DNA of 64,000 nucleotides from IMG/VR virus record IMGVR_UViG_3300025407_000799, positions 33,799-97,798 of that record; one strand, given 5' to 3'. Positions 28,901 to 36,310 of the stretch are shown in pieces. Origin of the DNA: a virus. The stretch's first letter is position 1, and each line of letters opens with the position of its first letter. The notes beneath the pieces are model-generated. The model did not search any database, was not told the DNA's origin, and worked only from the letters and a program-made list of their open reading frames with translations. Both the position numbers and the translations under genes were made by a program.

Positions 28901-31900
28901 TTCAATTAATTGACCGTATCTGTTAATTTCTGAAGGAATGTAAGAAATTTGTTGCCAAGATGGTTGTCCGTTAACTGTAAAATTAGAAATTGCTCCATTC
29001 TGGTCAACCGACGATACTGTTAATATAAAGTCATTGACCACATTGACTCCTCCTAACTGACTACCAAGGACTGTAATCGTATCTCCAATAGAATATCGTG
29101 TACCTCCAAGGGCGCCTGAATTAGGAGCAATCCTATATCCGTAAGGAGGAGTTATGATACGTAATGTTGCACCTGCTCCTGATATAACTGATCCACTAAC
29201 ACCTGGCGTAGTTTTTGCTAGTAAGATTCCGTTGTTTAGTGTAGAAGGAGAACCAGAAATAGTTATAGCAGCATTTAATTTTATACTAGAAGTTGTTGTA
29301 ACACCATCTGTTGGTATAGTGATTGTTAAATCGTCGTCTGGAGATATTCCACCTAACTGAGTTCCTGAAATTTTTATTTTGTTACCTGGAGCGTAGCCAA
29401 TACCGCCATATTTTATAACTACATTATAGTATCCTGCAGTTGGCACTGTGGCATCTCCAATTACTCTTGTAGCTGTTGGAACAACAACCACGTCAAAGAT
29501 TGCACCTGAACCTAAACTTGTAGTAGTTGCACTGAAATCAGTAACAATATATTCATGTTGAATAGCGGTAAGAGTTCTGTATAAAGAATCTCCAAGTTTT
29601 ACAATACTGTTTGAACCGTAGTCAAGTGAAGAATTGTATTCTCCTTTGTAGCTAGACGAAACTGATCCAGCTGATTTTGATCCTACAGCAAGCCAAGTAC
29701 CATCTGGGCTAAAGGCTATGGCACTAACCGGAGTATTATCTGATATAGAAGATACTGTTGGAGCTGATATTAATTGTTTTTCAGCCCATGATAAGTTTGA
29801 CTGAGCACGATAATATGTAACAACATTACCTCGGTTATCGCCTACAGCTAACATGTCTCCTTTTTTGTTTACAGACACACGTAAACCAAAATTTGTTTCA
29901 TCGCTTGGAAAACTATTGTTAACTAAAAATTCGCTGTACACTGGATTATATTTCCAAGTACCCCAAGATTTACTGCCAGCATCATCTGTCCAAACAATTT
30001 CTCCAGGTAGTAAATCTTTTTTTATAACACTATCGAGATTATTAATAGATGTAGTTCGTTGACTAATCATAGCAAACACTACCATTCTATCTTGTTCAAC
30101 AAAAGGATTTATCCAACCGTTAACAGTTTTAGATATTACAAAAGAATTTAGATTAACACTTTCAACTTTATAAAAACCGCTAAATTGCGAAACTTGGCTT
30201 ATGCCTATATACATTCCAGCTGTTATTCCTGACAAATATTTTGTAGAAATTGTTATCTGTTTAAGAGTAGGATTGTATATTGCATTTTCTACTGTTATAT
30301 TCATATCAGTATAGCGATACACATTCCAACTGTTACCTTCAAATGCTACCCATACACAATCTCCATTATTAAACTTAGTAATGTCTTGTGTAGTTAATTC
30401 GTCTATAGTTCCTAAACTTAATAATACGTCTGCTGGGTTAACATAACCTGCACTACGTAACAATGGCTTGTAAGGATTAGTATCATCAAACACAGGAAAC
30501 GGATTAGAATTGTATCCTGCTGGTTTTAGATATACATCTTGTGCAGCTTGTTGAATAACAAAATCATTAATAGATGAATCGTAATGTTGTACTAGTGCTA
30601 CAGCTTGAGGATTACTATTAAAATTGCCTTCATCTAATACAAACTCAACATCTTCAAATGCACGATTGGCACCATATTGACCAACACGTAACGCCCACTC
30701 TTCGTAGAACATTAAACTTTCTGCGTTGTCTGAACTTAAAACATTAAACAACTTATTAAGAACATTTTGTGTTCCTTTTTCACGAACCATTCCTTGATAG
30801 AATTTAAATTCGCTAACATCATCTTGAATAATATTTTCAAGATATTGACGTTTTTGATAGCCAATTAAATGTTGTGCCATCTTTTGTTGTTGAGAGTCAA
30901 AGTTATCAACTTCTAAACTATAGAAATCTGTAAATTGTGTTGCCAAATTAGTCCAGTTTGGCATAATAACTGGGCTAGGTGTTTTAGACATTACAGACCA
31001 ATCGCTAGAAACAAATGTGTCCGACCCTGCTAAAAATTTATTTGCACTATAATAATGTCCTTGATGTAGAATTATGTCTCCCATATTATAGTCTTGCCAT
31101 GGTTGCCAGCTATCTACACTAGCAGCATCAAATATAAATCCAGGAATATCTAATCCGCCATACCAGTTAGTGGTTACATAACCACTTACCTTAATACGTT
31201 CACGTCTATATCCGCTTGGAGGATTGTAAATTACATCATTAAAAATATCAGTATTTTTAATTGTAACAACGTGTTCGTTTTGTATTAAGTAAAAACTAGC
31301 ACTATAAATTCCATCAGTTGTTCTTGGAGCATAGGTAATAGTGTTACCTTCTCTATAACTGTCCATTTGTTTAGGAGAAATACTAGTTCCGTCTACTTTA
31401 AAAATTTCGTAATTATTAAACTTGTTACTAATATCATCAACTACAGTTAGTGTAGTTGTAAATGTTACAGCAGCCGCGCTTGGGCTTAAACTGATAACAC
31501 TTGCTCCTGCAGCACTTAACCCATCTAATTTATTAAAATCGTCTGCGTTAAATTCGGCGCTAGGAGGAATATTAGTTATAGCACTATAGTAATTTCCGTT
31601 ATATCTTAAAATAGTTCCATAAGAAATTGCTTGATTTGGTTTCCAATCACTCCACTTTTCTTGACCAGTGCTCCAGTTCTGTGTACTCCAAAATAAAAAT
31701 TCTTTTGCACTAGTTTCCCAGTTTAACACAGATTCAAGATTGCTATTATAGTCATCAAATACAAATCCTTGGTTTTTTAAATATTCACCATAGCCTAGTA
31801 AGAAGTCTACTACTTCCTGAGCAGAACTAAACTCTGTTCCATAGGGTACAGTAATTAAAGTTGAGCGATCCCAAATTTTTCTAAAAATAACATCAACGCC

Positions 31901-34900
31901 GCCTACAGCAGGCAAGCCAGGTAATACTTGGAAATATTGTGTATCAAATGTTGACTCGGTATTAGCAACTACTGTTCTATAATATTTGTTATTATATTCA
32001 ACAATAGACCCTACAATATATTGTTGGCCTGGAGTCCAAACAGAATATGTTTGACTTATTCCGCCGACATTTATTGCTGATCCTGATTGCTGGAAATCAT
32101 AATAATAAAAATACGGTTGCGTTCTACTATATCCACGGACTTGATATCCTGTCTGAAGTTTAGTAATCATTACACCGCTGTAAGTTAATTTCTTAACAGG
32201 GCTACTTGTGTTTAAGAATATACTATAATCTTCCTTTGGAATGAATACATTTCCAGTACTCATCGGAGTTTTACTTTCTAGTAAAAGATTAAATTGATCT
32301 TGATTTGTAAATGCACCAACACGATAACTTAGTTGTGCTGTCATTAATGCCAAATCAGTTTCGTAACTGTTATAGCTAGCAAGATTATTACTAAAAATAT
32401 AATTTAAAATAAGATCTATAACATAGTTAATAATACCAGATGTTTGTACTCTGTTTTCACTAGAATATATGCTTGGCAGAATTATATCCATTGGACGTAG
32501 ACGCAAACCAGTGTCTTTATAAATCAATTGACCGGCGAGATTTCTAACAATTCTGCTTCTATCTAATAATGTTCCAAATGTTTTTGCAGGAGTTAATAAT
32601 AAACTGGCTGCAATAACACTGAACGGATAATAACTACTTCTACGCCAAGCATTCTCAACTGGCGCAACATCACCGAATACATAATCGCCATCAACACTTG
32701 GTGTAATTGGACCATTGGCTAACCCTGTTATTGTTGGGTTTAATAAATTACCAGACTCGTCTACTGGAATGCAGTTCATTAAGAAAGGTTTAGCATATTT
32801 GGTTTGATATACTAAAGGTTTTCCAGGTTCTCTAATTATACCTTCAGATATATCTTGCCACATTACAAGATTATCTTTAGTGTAAGGAGAAGGCCCATAG
32901 ACACTAATCCACCAGCTAGGCATAATACTAAACCCTAGCATTTCCCAAGGACAAATGTTTGGACGGTCAGTGTCTAGCAAATATTTGTAAATACCTCTCC
33001 AGTATCCTGGTATCTTTCCACCAGTAGGTCCAGTACTACGTTTGTAGTTGTATGTAAATGGATTTCCAATATCGTAGCTTAGAGGTTTAGTAAAATCGCT
33101 ACCAATTAATCCTGTCCATTTATAAAAATTAGGTGCTAATACTTGTTCAAATTCTACTCGGCTATAATCATTTGTTCTATTATAACTAGGAATAATATCA
33201 TTAATATCAAAAATAGTAGGATCGTATTGAACTTTTATGTTATTAAAAATACGTTTTTCTAATTCTAAAATAATATCATCTCTGTAGTCATTGTATGCTA
33301 AGACTAAACTTCCGTCATGTCCTTGAATAATGTTTACAGGAGTCAATAATGTAGTGTCTAAGTATTTCTTTGGTTCATACTTTGGCCACATTCCTAATTT
33401 TGTAGGTGTTGATGGGATAAAACAACCGTCAGTACTTTCATATTCGTAGGTAGTTATAGTATCACCGGTAACTAGAGAATGTATTATATCAATAAATCCT
33501 TGACTATCAAAAGTATAGTCGGTTCCATACACAAGTTGTACTTGATTTAAATATACACCAACCGCTTTATTAGACATTGTGTCTAAATTGAATACAGTTG
33601 TAAGAGGATACTTTTTAATTCTACCGTCAACAACAGGCAAATCTGTTACTAATTTTGCACCGTATGGAACCATATCGGTAAAATAATAAGGTGCTGTATT
33701 TGGTTTGTTGGCATTAATTTTTTGTAAAATTAAATCAACCATAGTAACTGGATCTGCATCTATACCTAAGTTAGAAGCAATAGATAAGAAATTACGTTTA
33801 AAATTATTGTAATCATCTCGAGCAGTTTCAATTGCTTTAATTACATTTGTATTTTCACTTGTTATATGATATAAGCTAAGACTTAATGGTCCACTATGTT
33901 GCACAAAACGTGTACCGTATTGTGTTATATTACCAAGATCCCTTAAATCGCTTTCACCCGGAAAAGCTCCAATAAAATCAATATTGTCTACGATTGTGTT
34001 TACATGATCGGTAACTTCACCTAATGTAAAGTCCGCCATACTATCGTTTAATGGATTATTTTGTAAATTAATCGGTATTTCATAATAACCGTTAGAATTT
34101 ATAGGCTGTGCAGCAAATGCTTTAATTGTCAACACATCTGTTAACGATATTGCTGTGTTTAATACAATTTTTTTATAAAGAGTAGTATCAACTAACTTCC
34201 ATTCGGTAGAATTTAATCTTTGCCCGTTAACATAAATGCGAACAACTAAATCTGAAAGATTTGTAATATCGTCAAATATATCTAAATTAAAATTATTTGT
34301 AATCTTAGAATTTTTATAAATTCTAACAGCGGCTTGTACAGTTTTAGTATTGCAAATTTGCCAACCGTTCTGGTACATAGGACGGCCTGCATAGTCTTGT
34401 CCTACTAAAAATCCTACATCAATTTTTTGTGTAATAAGATTTGTAGTTTGTTTGTATTGAAAACTATCAGTTGCTAGATTAAAATTAAAAACTATATCAC
34501 CAATGTTTGCTACATTTTGATAGCTTAATGGAAAACCTAAAACGCTATCATTGATACTATTGCCAACTTTGTAAGAAAATAACTGTGTGCCTTTGAAGGT
34601 AGATCCATTATATACACTGGTATCTCCGTAACTAATTCCATTGTTGTCTACTATATCAAACAATGGCGCTTGATTGGTATTAGTTTTTTGTTGTGCTTCT
34701 ACCCAAGTTGTTCCATTAAACCAGAACATTTGGCTATAATAAGTTTTACCAGATTTAATTATAGCTGTTTGTCCAACGGTAGGAGTTTCAGCTTCTACTA
34801 AATGAATTTGTTTACTACCAGAATTTAAATGACGCAGATCTACAAAAGTTACTTCGTAAACTTTATTAACAACTAATGGATCAATATCAGCTGTAACTAA

Positions 34901-36310
34901 AATTCTATGTCCTTGTACTAGATCAACGCCGTCGATATTATAACCACTACTTCCTTCTATGGTTGAAAATACGTCTACTGTAAAATTATCAATTAAATCT
35001 ACATCTGTTATGGCTTGTGTACCAAAATTAAATAATTTTAAATCTGAAACAAATTCAATAATTGGTCGTGTTGCTCTAGCTTTTTGATCTAACTCAGGTG
35101 CAATGTTGTTATAAGCACAACTTGCTTTAATTACATCTTGGTGGAACCAACGATTATATCTTGACCAAGGATTGTGATCTCGACTTGTTCTGTTAATAGT
35201 GATATAGTCTTGTACGCTGGCATAGCCAGTAGCATCACTAAATGGTTCAGATTCGAATGGTGTGCTATCAAATGCAGAAGTTTGTTCAATAGTATAAGGT
35301 GTGATAATTTCTAAAACACTAGTTGGTACTAAACGTATTGCTGTACCTACACCATCAACATAATATTCACCTTTTCCGTAACTAGCAGGTGTAACATTAC
35401 CACCAAAACTTACTTTCATACCGTTACTAATAGCGGTACCGTCTGTTAATTTGTATGTTTGTTTTCCAAGAAAATCTTTTTCAACATCGATAAAGCTATT
35501 TTCATCAATGCTAAAAACTTCAATACTACCACCAAGATTGATATCTGTTTCACTTTGATAATATAGTATACTTGGTGCATCTAGCGGCACAGTAAAAGTT
35601 ATTGTTCCATCAGTTACCGCATAGTTATCAATGTTTCTATTAATATATCTATCAATGGAACCAATAGATCGAGATAATTTAATACTAAAAGGATTACCTG
35701 GACTATTGATTACAAATGTATAAGTATGACCTTTATAAATTTTAAGTATTGGATCAGGTGTGAATCCATCAGGAGTAAACACATACTGATTATTTGCTCC
35801 TTCATTTTGTAATTCTACAGAGATAGTACTAGAAATTTTTTCTTGCTGTCCATAAATTTTAATAACTTCTGGACCGTACGGCAACCAATAATAATTTTGA
35901 AAATTAACGAACTTATCCCAATCGATATGCGGATCCCAACTGTAAAATTCTTGTGAATTTAAGCGTTGGTGACTCTTTGTATTACCGCCAAAGACGCCAA
36001 TTTGATTAATATAGTCAATGTAATCTTTAAAGAATTTAACATTACCAAGACTATCTCTAATAGTAATACCTGGCTCTAGTTGATAATTTTGTCGTGTTGT
36101 ATCTGCAGCTGAAATATAATTGTCAGTGCCTATAGCAGCTTTTGCATTTTCTCTTCCGATAAATCCGCTAGTTTTTGTAACACTACCTGGTTGGAATAAC
36201 TGGTCTATTGTTGCTTGTAAAAACTTTTTATTTGCCGGAGTTTGAAAATACTTTGGTAATAAGTTTAAACTAGGGCTTGTGATACCTGTTGGGTTATTAG
36301 CATTAGCCAT
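19928..36310 (-). CDS. giant (5460-residue) baseplate/tail protein in the gp7 position
   Basis: An uninterrupted 16.4-kb frame follows gp6 and overlaps it by 8 bases, the place of T4 gene 7 (1032 residues). The N-terminus (LLPKYFQTPANKKFLQATID, then IRDSLGNVKFF and DPHIDWDKFVNFQNYYWLPY) looks like the conserved core. Around residues 1423, 1553, 1733 and 2218 are short WxxWxxYxxGdivxxxgxYYxA segments like carbohydrate-binding (CBM5/12-type) modules. Residues ~2140-2980 hold FG-GAP/propeller-like repeats (SVNKKGDMLAVGDN; VSADNSIIAISTEDG; VSDDGVYIVVGDG; FSAGDNTVVVGAPYA). Later come GSGYxxxPTVTI units and, near 5225, GVIEIAGERIEYF with LRRGTLGTG. It is likely a wedge protein that also binds cell-surface polymers; that role is inferred. 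Confidence 0.75.
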   Translation of the reverse strand: MANANNPTGITSPSLNLLPKYFQTPANKKFLQATIDQLFQPGSVTKTSGFIGRENAKAAIGTDNYISAADTTRQNYQLEPGITIRDSLGNVKFFKDYIDYINQIGVFGGNTKSHQRLNSQEFYSWDPHIDWDKFVNFQNYYWLPYGPEVIKIYGQQEKISSTISVELQNEGANNQYVFTPDGFTPDPILKIYKGHTYTFVINSPGNPFSIKLSRSIGSIDRYINRNIDNYAVTDGTITFTVPLDAPSILYYQSETDINLGGSIEVFSIDENSFIDVEKDFLGKQTYKLTDGTAISNGMKVSFGGNVTPASYGKGEYYVDGVGTAIRLVPTSVLEIITPYTIEQTSAFDSTPFESEPFSDATGYASVQDYITINRTSRDHNPWSRYNRWFHQDVIKASCAYNNIAPELDQKARATRPIIEFVSDLKLFNFGTQAITDVDLIDNFTVDVFSTIEGSSGYNIDGVDLVQGHRILVTADIDPLVVNKVYEVTFVDLRHLNSGSKQIHLVEAETPTVGQTAIIKSGKTYYSQMFWFNGTTWVEAQQKTNTNQAPLFDIVDNNGISYGDTSVYNGSTFKGTQLFSYKVGNSINDSVLGFPLSYQNVANIGDIVFNFNLATDSFQYKQTTNLITQKIDVGFLVGQDYAGRPMYQNGWQICNTKTVQAAVRIYKNSKITNNFNLDIFDDITNLSDLVVRIYVNGQRLNSTEWKLVDTTLYKKIVLNTAISLTDVLTIKAFAAQPINSNGYYEIPINLQNNPLNDSMADFTLGEVTDHVNTIVDNIDFIGAFPGESDLRDLGNITQYGTRFVQHSGPLSLSLYHITSENTNVIKAIETARDDYNNFKRNFLSIASNLGIDADPVTMVDLILQKINANKPNTAPYYFTDMVPYGAKLVTDLPVVDGRIKKYPLTTVFNLDTMSNKAVGVYLNQVQLVYGTDYTFDSQGFIDIIHSLVTGDTITTYEYESTDGCFIPSTPTKLGMWPKYEPKKYLDTTLLTPVNIIQGHDGSLVLAYNDYRDDIILELEKRIFNNIKVQYDPTIFDINDIIPSYNRTNDYSRVEFEQVLAPNFYKWTGLIGSDFTKPLSYDIGNPFTYNYKRSTGPTGGKIPGYWRGIYKYLLDTDRPNICPWEMLGFSIMPSWWISVYGPSPYTKDNLVMWQDISEGIIREPGKPLVYQTKYAKPFLMNCIPVDESGNLLNPTITGLANGPITPSVDGDYVFGDVAPVENAWRRSSYYPFSVIAASLLLTPAKTFGTLLDRSRIVRNLAGQLIYKDTGLRLRPMDIILPSIYSSENRVQTSGIINYVIDLILNYIFSNNLASYNSYETDLALMTAQLSYRVGAFTNQDQFNLLLESKTPMSTGNVFIPKEDYSIFLNTSSPVKKLTYSGVMITKLQTGYQVRGYSRTQPYFYYYDFQQSGSAINVGGISQTYSVWTPGQQYIVGSIVEYNNKYYRTVVANTESTFDTQYFQVLPGLPAVGGVDVIFRKIWDRSTLITVPYGTEFSSAQEVVDFLLGYGEYLKNQGFVFDDYNSNLESVLNWETSAKEFLFWSTQNWSTGQEKWSDWKPNQAISYGTILRYNGNYYSAITNIPPSAEFNADDFNKLDGLSAAGASVISLSPSAAAVTFTTTLTVVDDISNKFNNYEIFKVDGTSISPKQMDSYREGNTITYAPRTTDGIYSASFYLIQNEHVVTIKNTDIFNDVIYNPPSGYRRERIKVSGYVTTNWYGGLDIPGFIFDAASVDSWQPWQDYNMGDIILHQGHYYSANKFLAGSDTFVSSDWSVMSKTPSPVIMPNWTNLATQFTDFYSLEVDNFDSQQQKMAQHLIGYQKRQYLENIIQDDVSEFKFYQGMVREKGTQNVLNKLFNVLSSDNAESLMFYEEWALRVGQYGANRAFEDVEFVLDEGNFNSNPQAVALVQHYDSSINDFVIQQAAQDVYLKPAGYNSNPFPVFDDTNPYKPLLRSAGYVNPADVLLSLGTIDELTTQDITKFNNGDCVWVAFEGNSWNVYRYTDMNITVENAIYNPTLKQITISTKYLSGITAGMYIGISQVSQFSGFYKVESVNLNSFVISKTVNGWINPFVEQDRMVVFAMISQRTTSINNLDSVIKKDLLPGEIVWTDDAGSKSWGTWKYNPVYSEFLVNNSFPSDETNFGLRVSVNKKGDMLAVGDNRGNVVTYYRAQSNLSWAEKQLISAPTVSSISDNTPVSAIAFSPDGTWLAVGSKSAGSVSSSYKGEYNSSLDYGSNSIVKLGDSLYRTLTAIQHEYIVTDFSATTTSLGSGAIFDVVVVPTATRVIGDATVPTAGYYNVVIKYGGIGYAPGNKIKISGTQLGGISPDDDLTITIPTDGVTTTSSIKLNAAITISGSPSTLNNGILLAKTTPGVSGSVISGAGATLRIITPPYGYRIAPNSGALGGTRYSIGDTITVLGSQLGGVNVVNDFILTVSSVDQNGAISNFTVNGQPSWQQISYIPSEINRYGQLIESGYFSIGNTYEISVLGTTDWNYIANTTGVTYNVGDTFVARQSGKVLATDLQSGSTYVIIFQGTSNFLLAGASSNAIGTAFIADAPITGTGFVFNGTGVAIEQIKAYDSTTVGQGIVTLYKKNNDNFYSIVDTIISEDPVDNENFGATLVFGQDSLYVGALGGSSYDGLTNNVGRVYKLSYGVQKSVSATYNPVGSSGVTLVVSSTNPIPLYNVSPGMLVTGTGFISGQYVLQILSTTTLILSAPPTGTPDGTITFKTIDWGYNSFLAGTTVGDNFGRNIQVSADNSIIAISTEDGNGNGIVQIFKNGITLQPISGTDVSFGTSLSVSDDGVYIVVGDGTQNGTVNVYKFNGAEYGPTPYQTLVDHYSEIQGHFGNKVAFMNGGKTIAVYSQSGNASITTTFDSYAKTLENNQDNPYLSDTTSQATTPSTYDKNSTLFVQTQIGSGRVDIYDMYGDKWVFSESLQSADTSSDGYGIGFSAGDNTVVVGAPYATDQTHIQSGQVYSYVKPSDKYSWTLDKTSSLIPIVSRVKKAFLYNKNLGTLVSYLDTIDPLQGKIAGVADEEIKYKSFYDPAVYSDNPGSVNVNADNSSYWSKNQIGQLWWNLSTAKFVESYFDDVNYRNNSWNKLAPGASIDIYEWVESKLLPAQWDAQADTPAGLALGISGTSLYGNNVYSVRQQYNNLTKAFVKTYYFWVKNKSVVPHVPGRNITALDVASLIANPRGQSYSYLSLLGPDSFSLTNTRQYLKDKDVVLAVEYWLTNKTDQNIHSQWKLISNDPIVDLPLTLEQKWFDSLCGVDSAGRGVPDLTQPPKLRYGVENRPRQSMFVNRIEALKEFVERTNRTLILNQISENYNISALESYDTPPTVISGLYDNTLDTDAELPYLNITSFRKAILNPVITNGTITSIDITFAGSGYLIAPTVTIDSPGKNAVLKTTINSLGQITNVSVVSGGFGYDISNTTLTVRTYCVLVKSDSVANNNWSIYAYDTTSKIWSRILTQAYDVRNYWNYVDWYATGYSQYSAPDHAVDTFVELNTLQSKIGELVKVRTVNAGGWLLLEKYANSTSVDWTQSYNIVGIQNGTIQLSTKLYNFESTNIGYDSDIFDGGSFDVVASTELRIILNTIKENIFIGNLKQNYLDLFIAAIHYAHSEQVYIDWAFKTSFVRATHNVGKLDQPVNYPVDNIANFEDYVSEVKPYRTKLREYISNYTGLEVGQSAITDFDLQPVYSNNKVVPVDTIFDGTGVSSNNSVIQTYPWKFWNDNLGFVVTDLVIISGGSNYITPPQVIITSESGSGATAQAFIVNGAVSRIVLTNPGTGYLSTPTVTISGGLGPIGISARVIAVIGKGVVRGSLIGIKFDRTDYTYYNTVLQKTQTFTGSGSRLQWALTWAPDTRIGQNTVTINGIPALRENYKLSVIKAKYNGYTHYTGVITFLTPPSNQSIIVVTYKINQSLLNAVDRIQYYYNPTSGQLGKDLTQLLTGTDYGGVQVNGLGFNSIHGWDSNPFGTDTWDNFDSNYTDYFVTATADQLRSFTLPYQLNPGTEINVYHAASTEDRTTISALNSNQIKFEYNILATTVVVTSVVTKTAAGPTTTYNPVGSYYTTLTVSDATGILIGMAVVGTGFTSGQTVTYVDYTNKTLTLSKAPDSTPTGVLTFTYNYAGSNKLTLNSVDGINLGDVVTSDAVSVFAYDTVVENIDTNTNTITLGTPDSSTTLNANNISGDGHTVTITFDTQKYVPFESGTTIIVTGFIPNSYNGIYKVTNASFNFVSFTSLLQAPSTTIGTVSLILNSVIFKDPAQINNYYPIVNGNSIQFTKLLKDTIDMVVNNDGTVVLLSYVPAIGAEIVITGKTSPVRLDDPKFGTVDQKNSKAKMQTPFPVFSVTVTSPGRYTQLPAITFSDSDLNAPSYTASATPIMKAVDVSYNGNNLGTGYTVGDILVATPQYGPANVTMINSSIVNSTLVVGTITSGEIYPGMILTGSGIAQFDSLISTGIRGDGTIATITFATRASIPFALGQYTEVSGFPNGFNGKYIVTDVTDHSVSYENTTVLSQTFVVGTVSSVDITYITGLDPSSHGTGNGSFWTLNRKLTTASTTITGSSAVILQVTRTASFTEIGPIDELQILSSTIYEGGVDEASQSLMGGTGQNATITLVYGVDSVVLANPGSGYLNNPTITFEQGIETATATATIRQVVNSSTANTVVTISDSYPVTVGDEFVIRQASSDGSVAPADQDYDTSITGGDLAYTTATGILADDIIIDGDGLVTPTSSPAPEEVMPGQVVDTLAIKVYDQTYNAGAKVKIDNYVGDGSLLTFAYSQLLNNPGAIVVKVDNVIKVAGVDYNVSFNQNRIVFVQPPAANKIISIFTIGINGQNILDGDYFICDGITSEFITRAKWLDTVSSVIYLNGVLVNPILFKTDNTYSLGGMIGLRFSVTPAAGSVINYIIVASAIQTVAVTQTELLPLYAIPQNTFKLDNPVGVGLPAESNMIVIVDNTVLEAPANSYFTITSDTLAYTISADQFTLNAVQYSDVRVYIDKKLIALNKEYVVDLTGLTVTLRKKIRDKNIGKQLVVSIRTNAEYSYDSTTGDLTLNNSYDSSHKIQVLTSYNHDILDLERTTVNISSLVSSIPGSVDYYRYQDATRGIINLNHTVPDEEYAWIIQNGRLLTPLIDYQMLSNHQSVQLTVPPAPTDKISVLLFNNNVPQPGISYMQFKDMLNRTVYKRLALNRHTLLAQELNWYDTQIVVKDGTVLTTPNPSTNKPGVIEIAGERIEYFKKDLNILSQLRRGTLGTGVRSYSNVGTSVQDIGTDSTIPYSDITDVRPIISDGVTTTFNLDLGFTLDPTFTDYNSLFEVFVGGQDDLRRLKKYDYVHYNPTLAPYSPTIPISDTDPVGTIKDGDEKFAKEFVVSNVTTAGSVITLANVVTQGTQITIIRKSGQSWDGDHSANPVNILNDVSNIASFLKATPGIWYTGFNNNRKLTIDSSKVTFDSGNVTLDKG

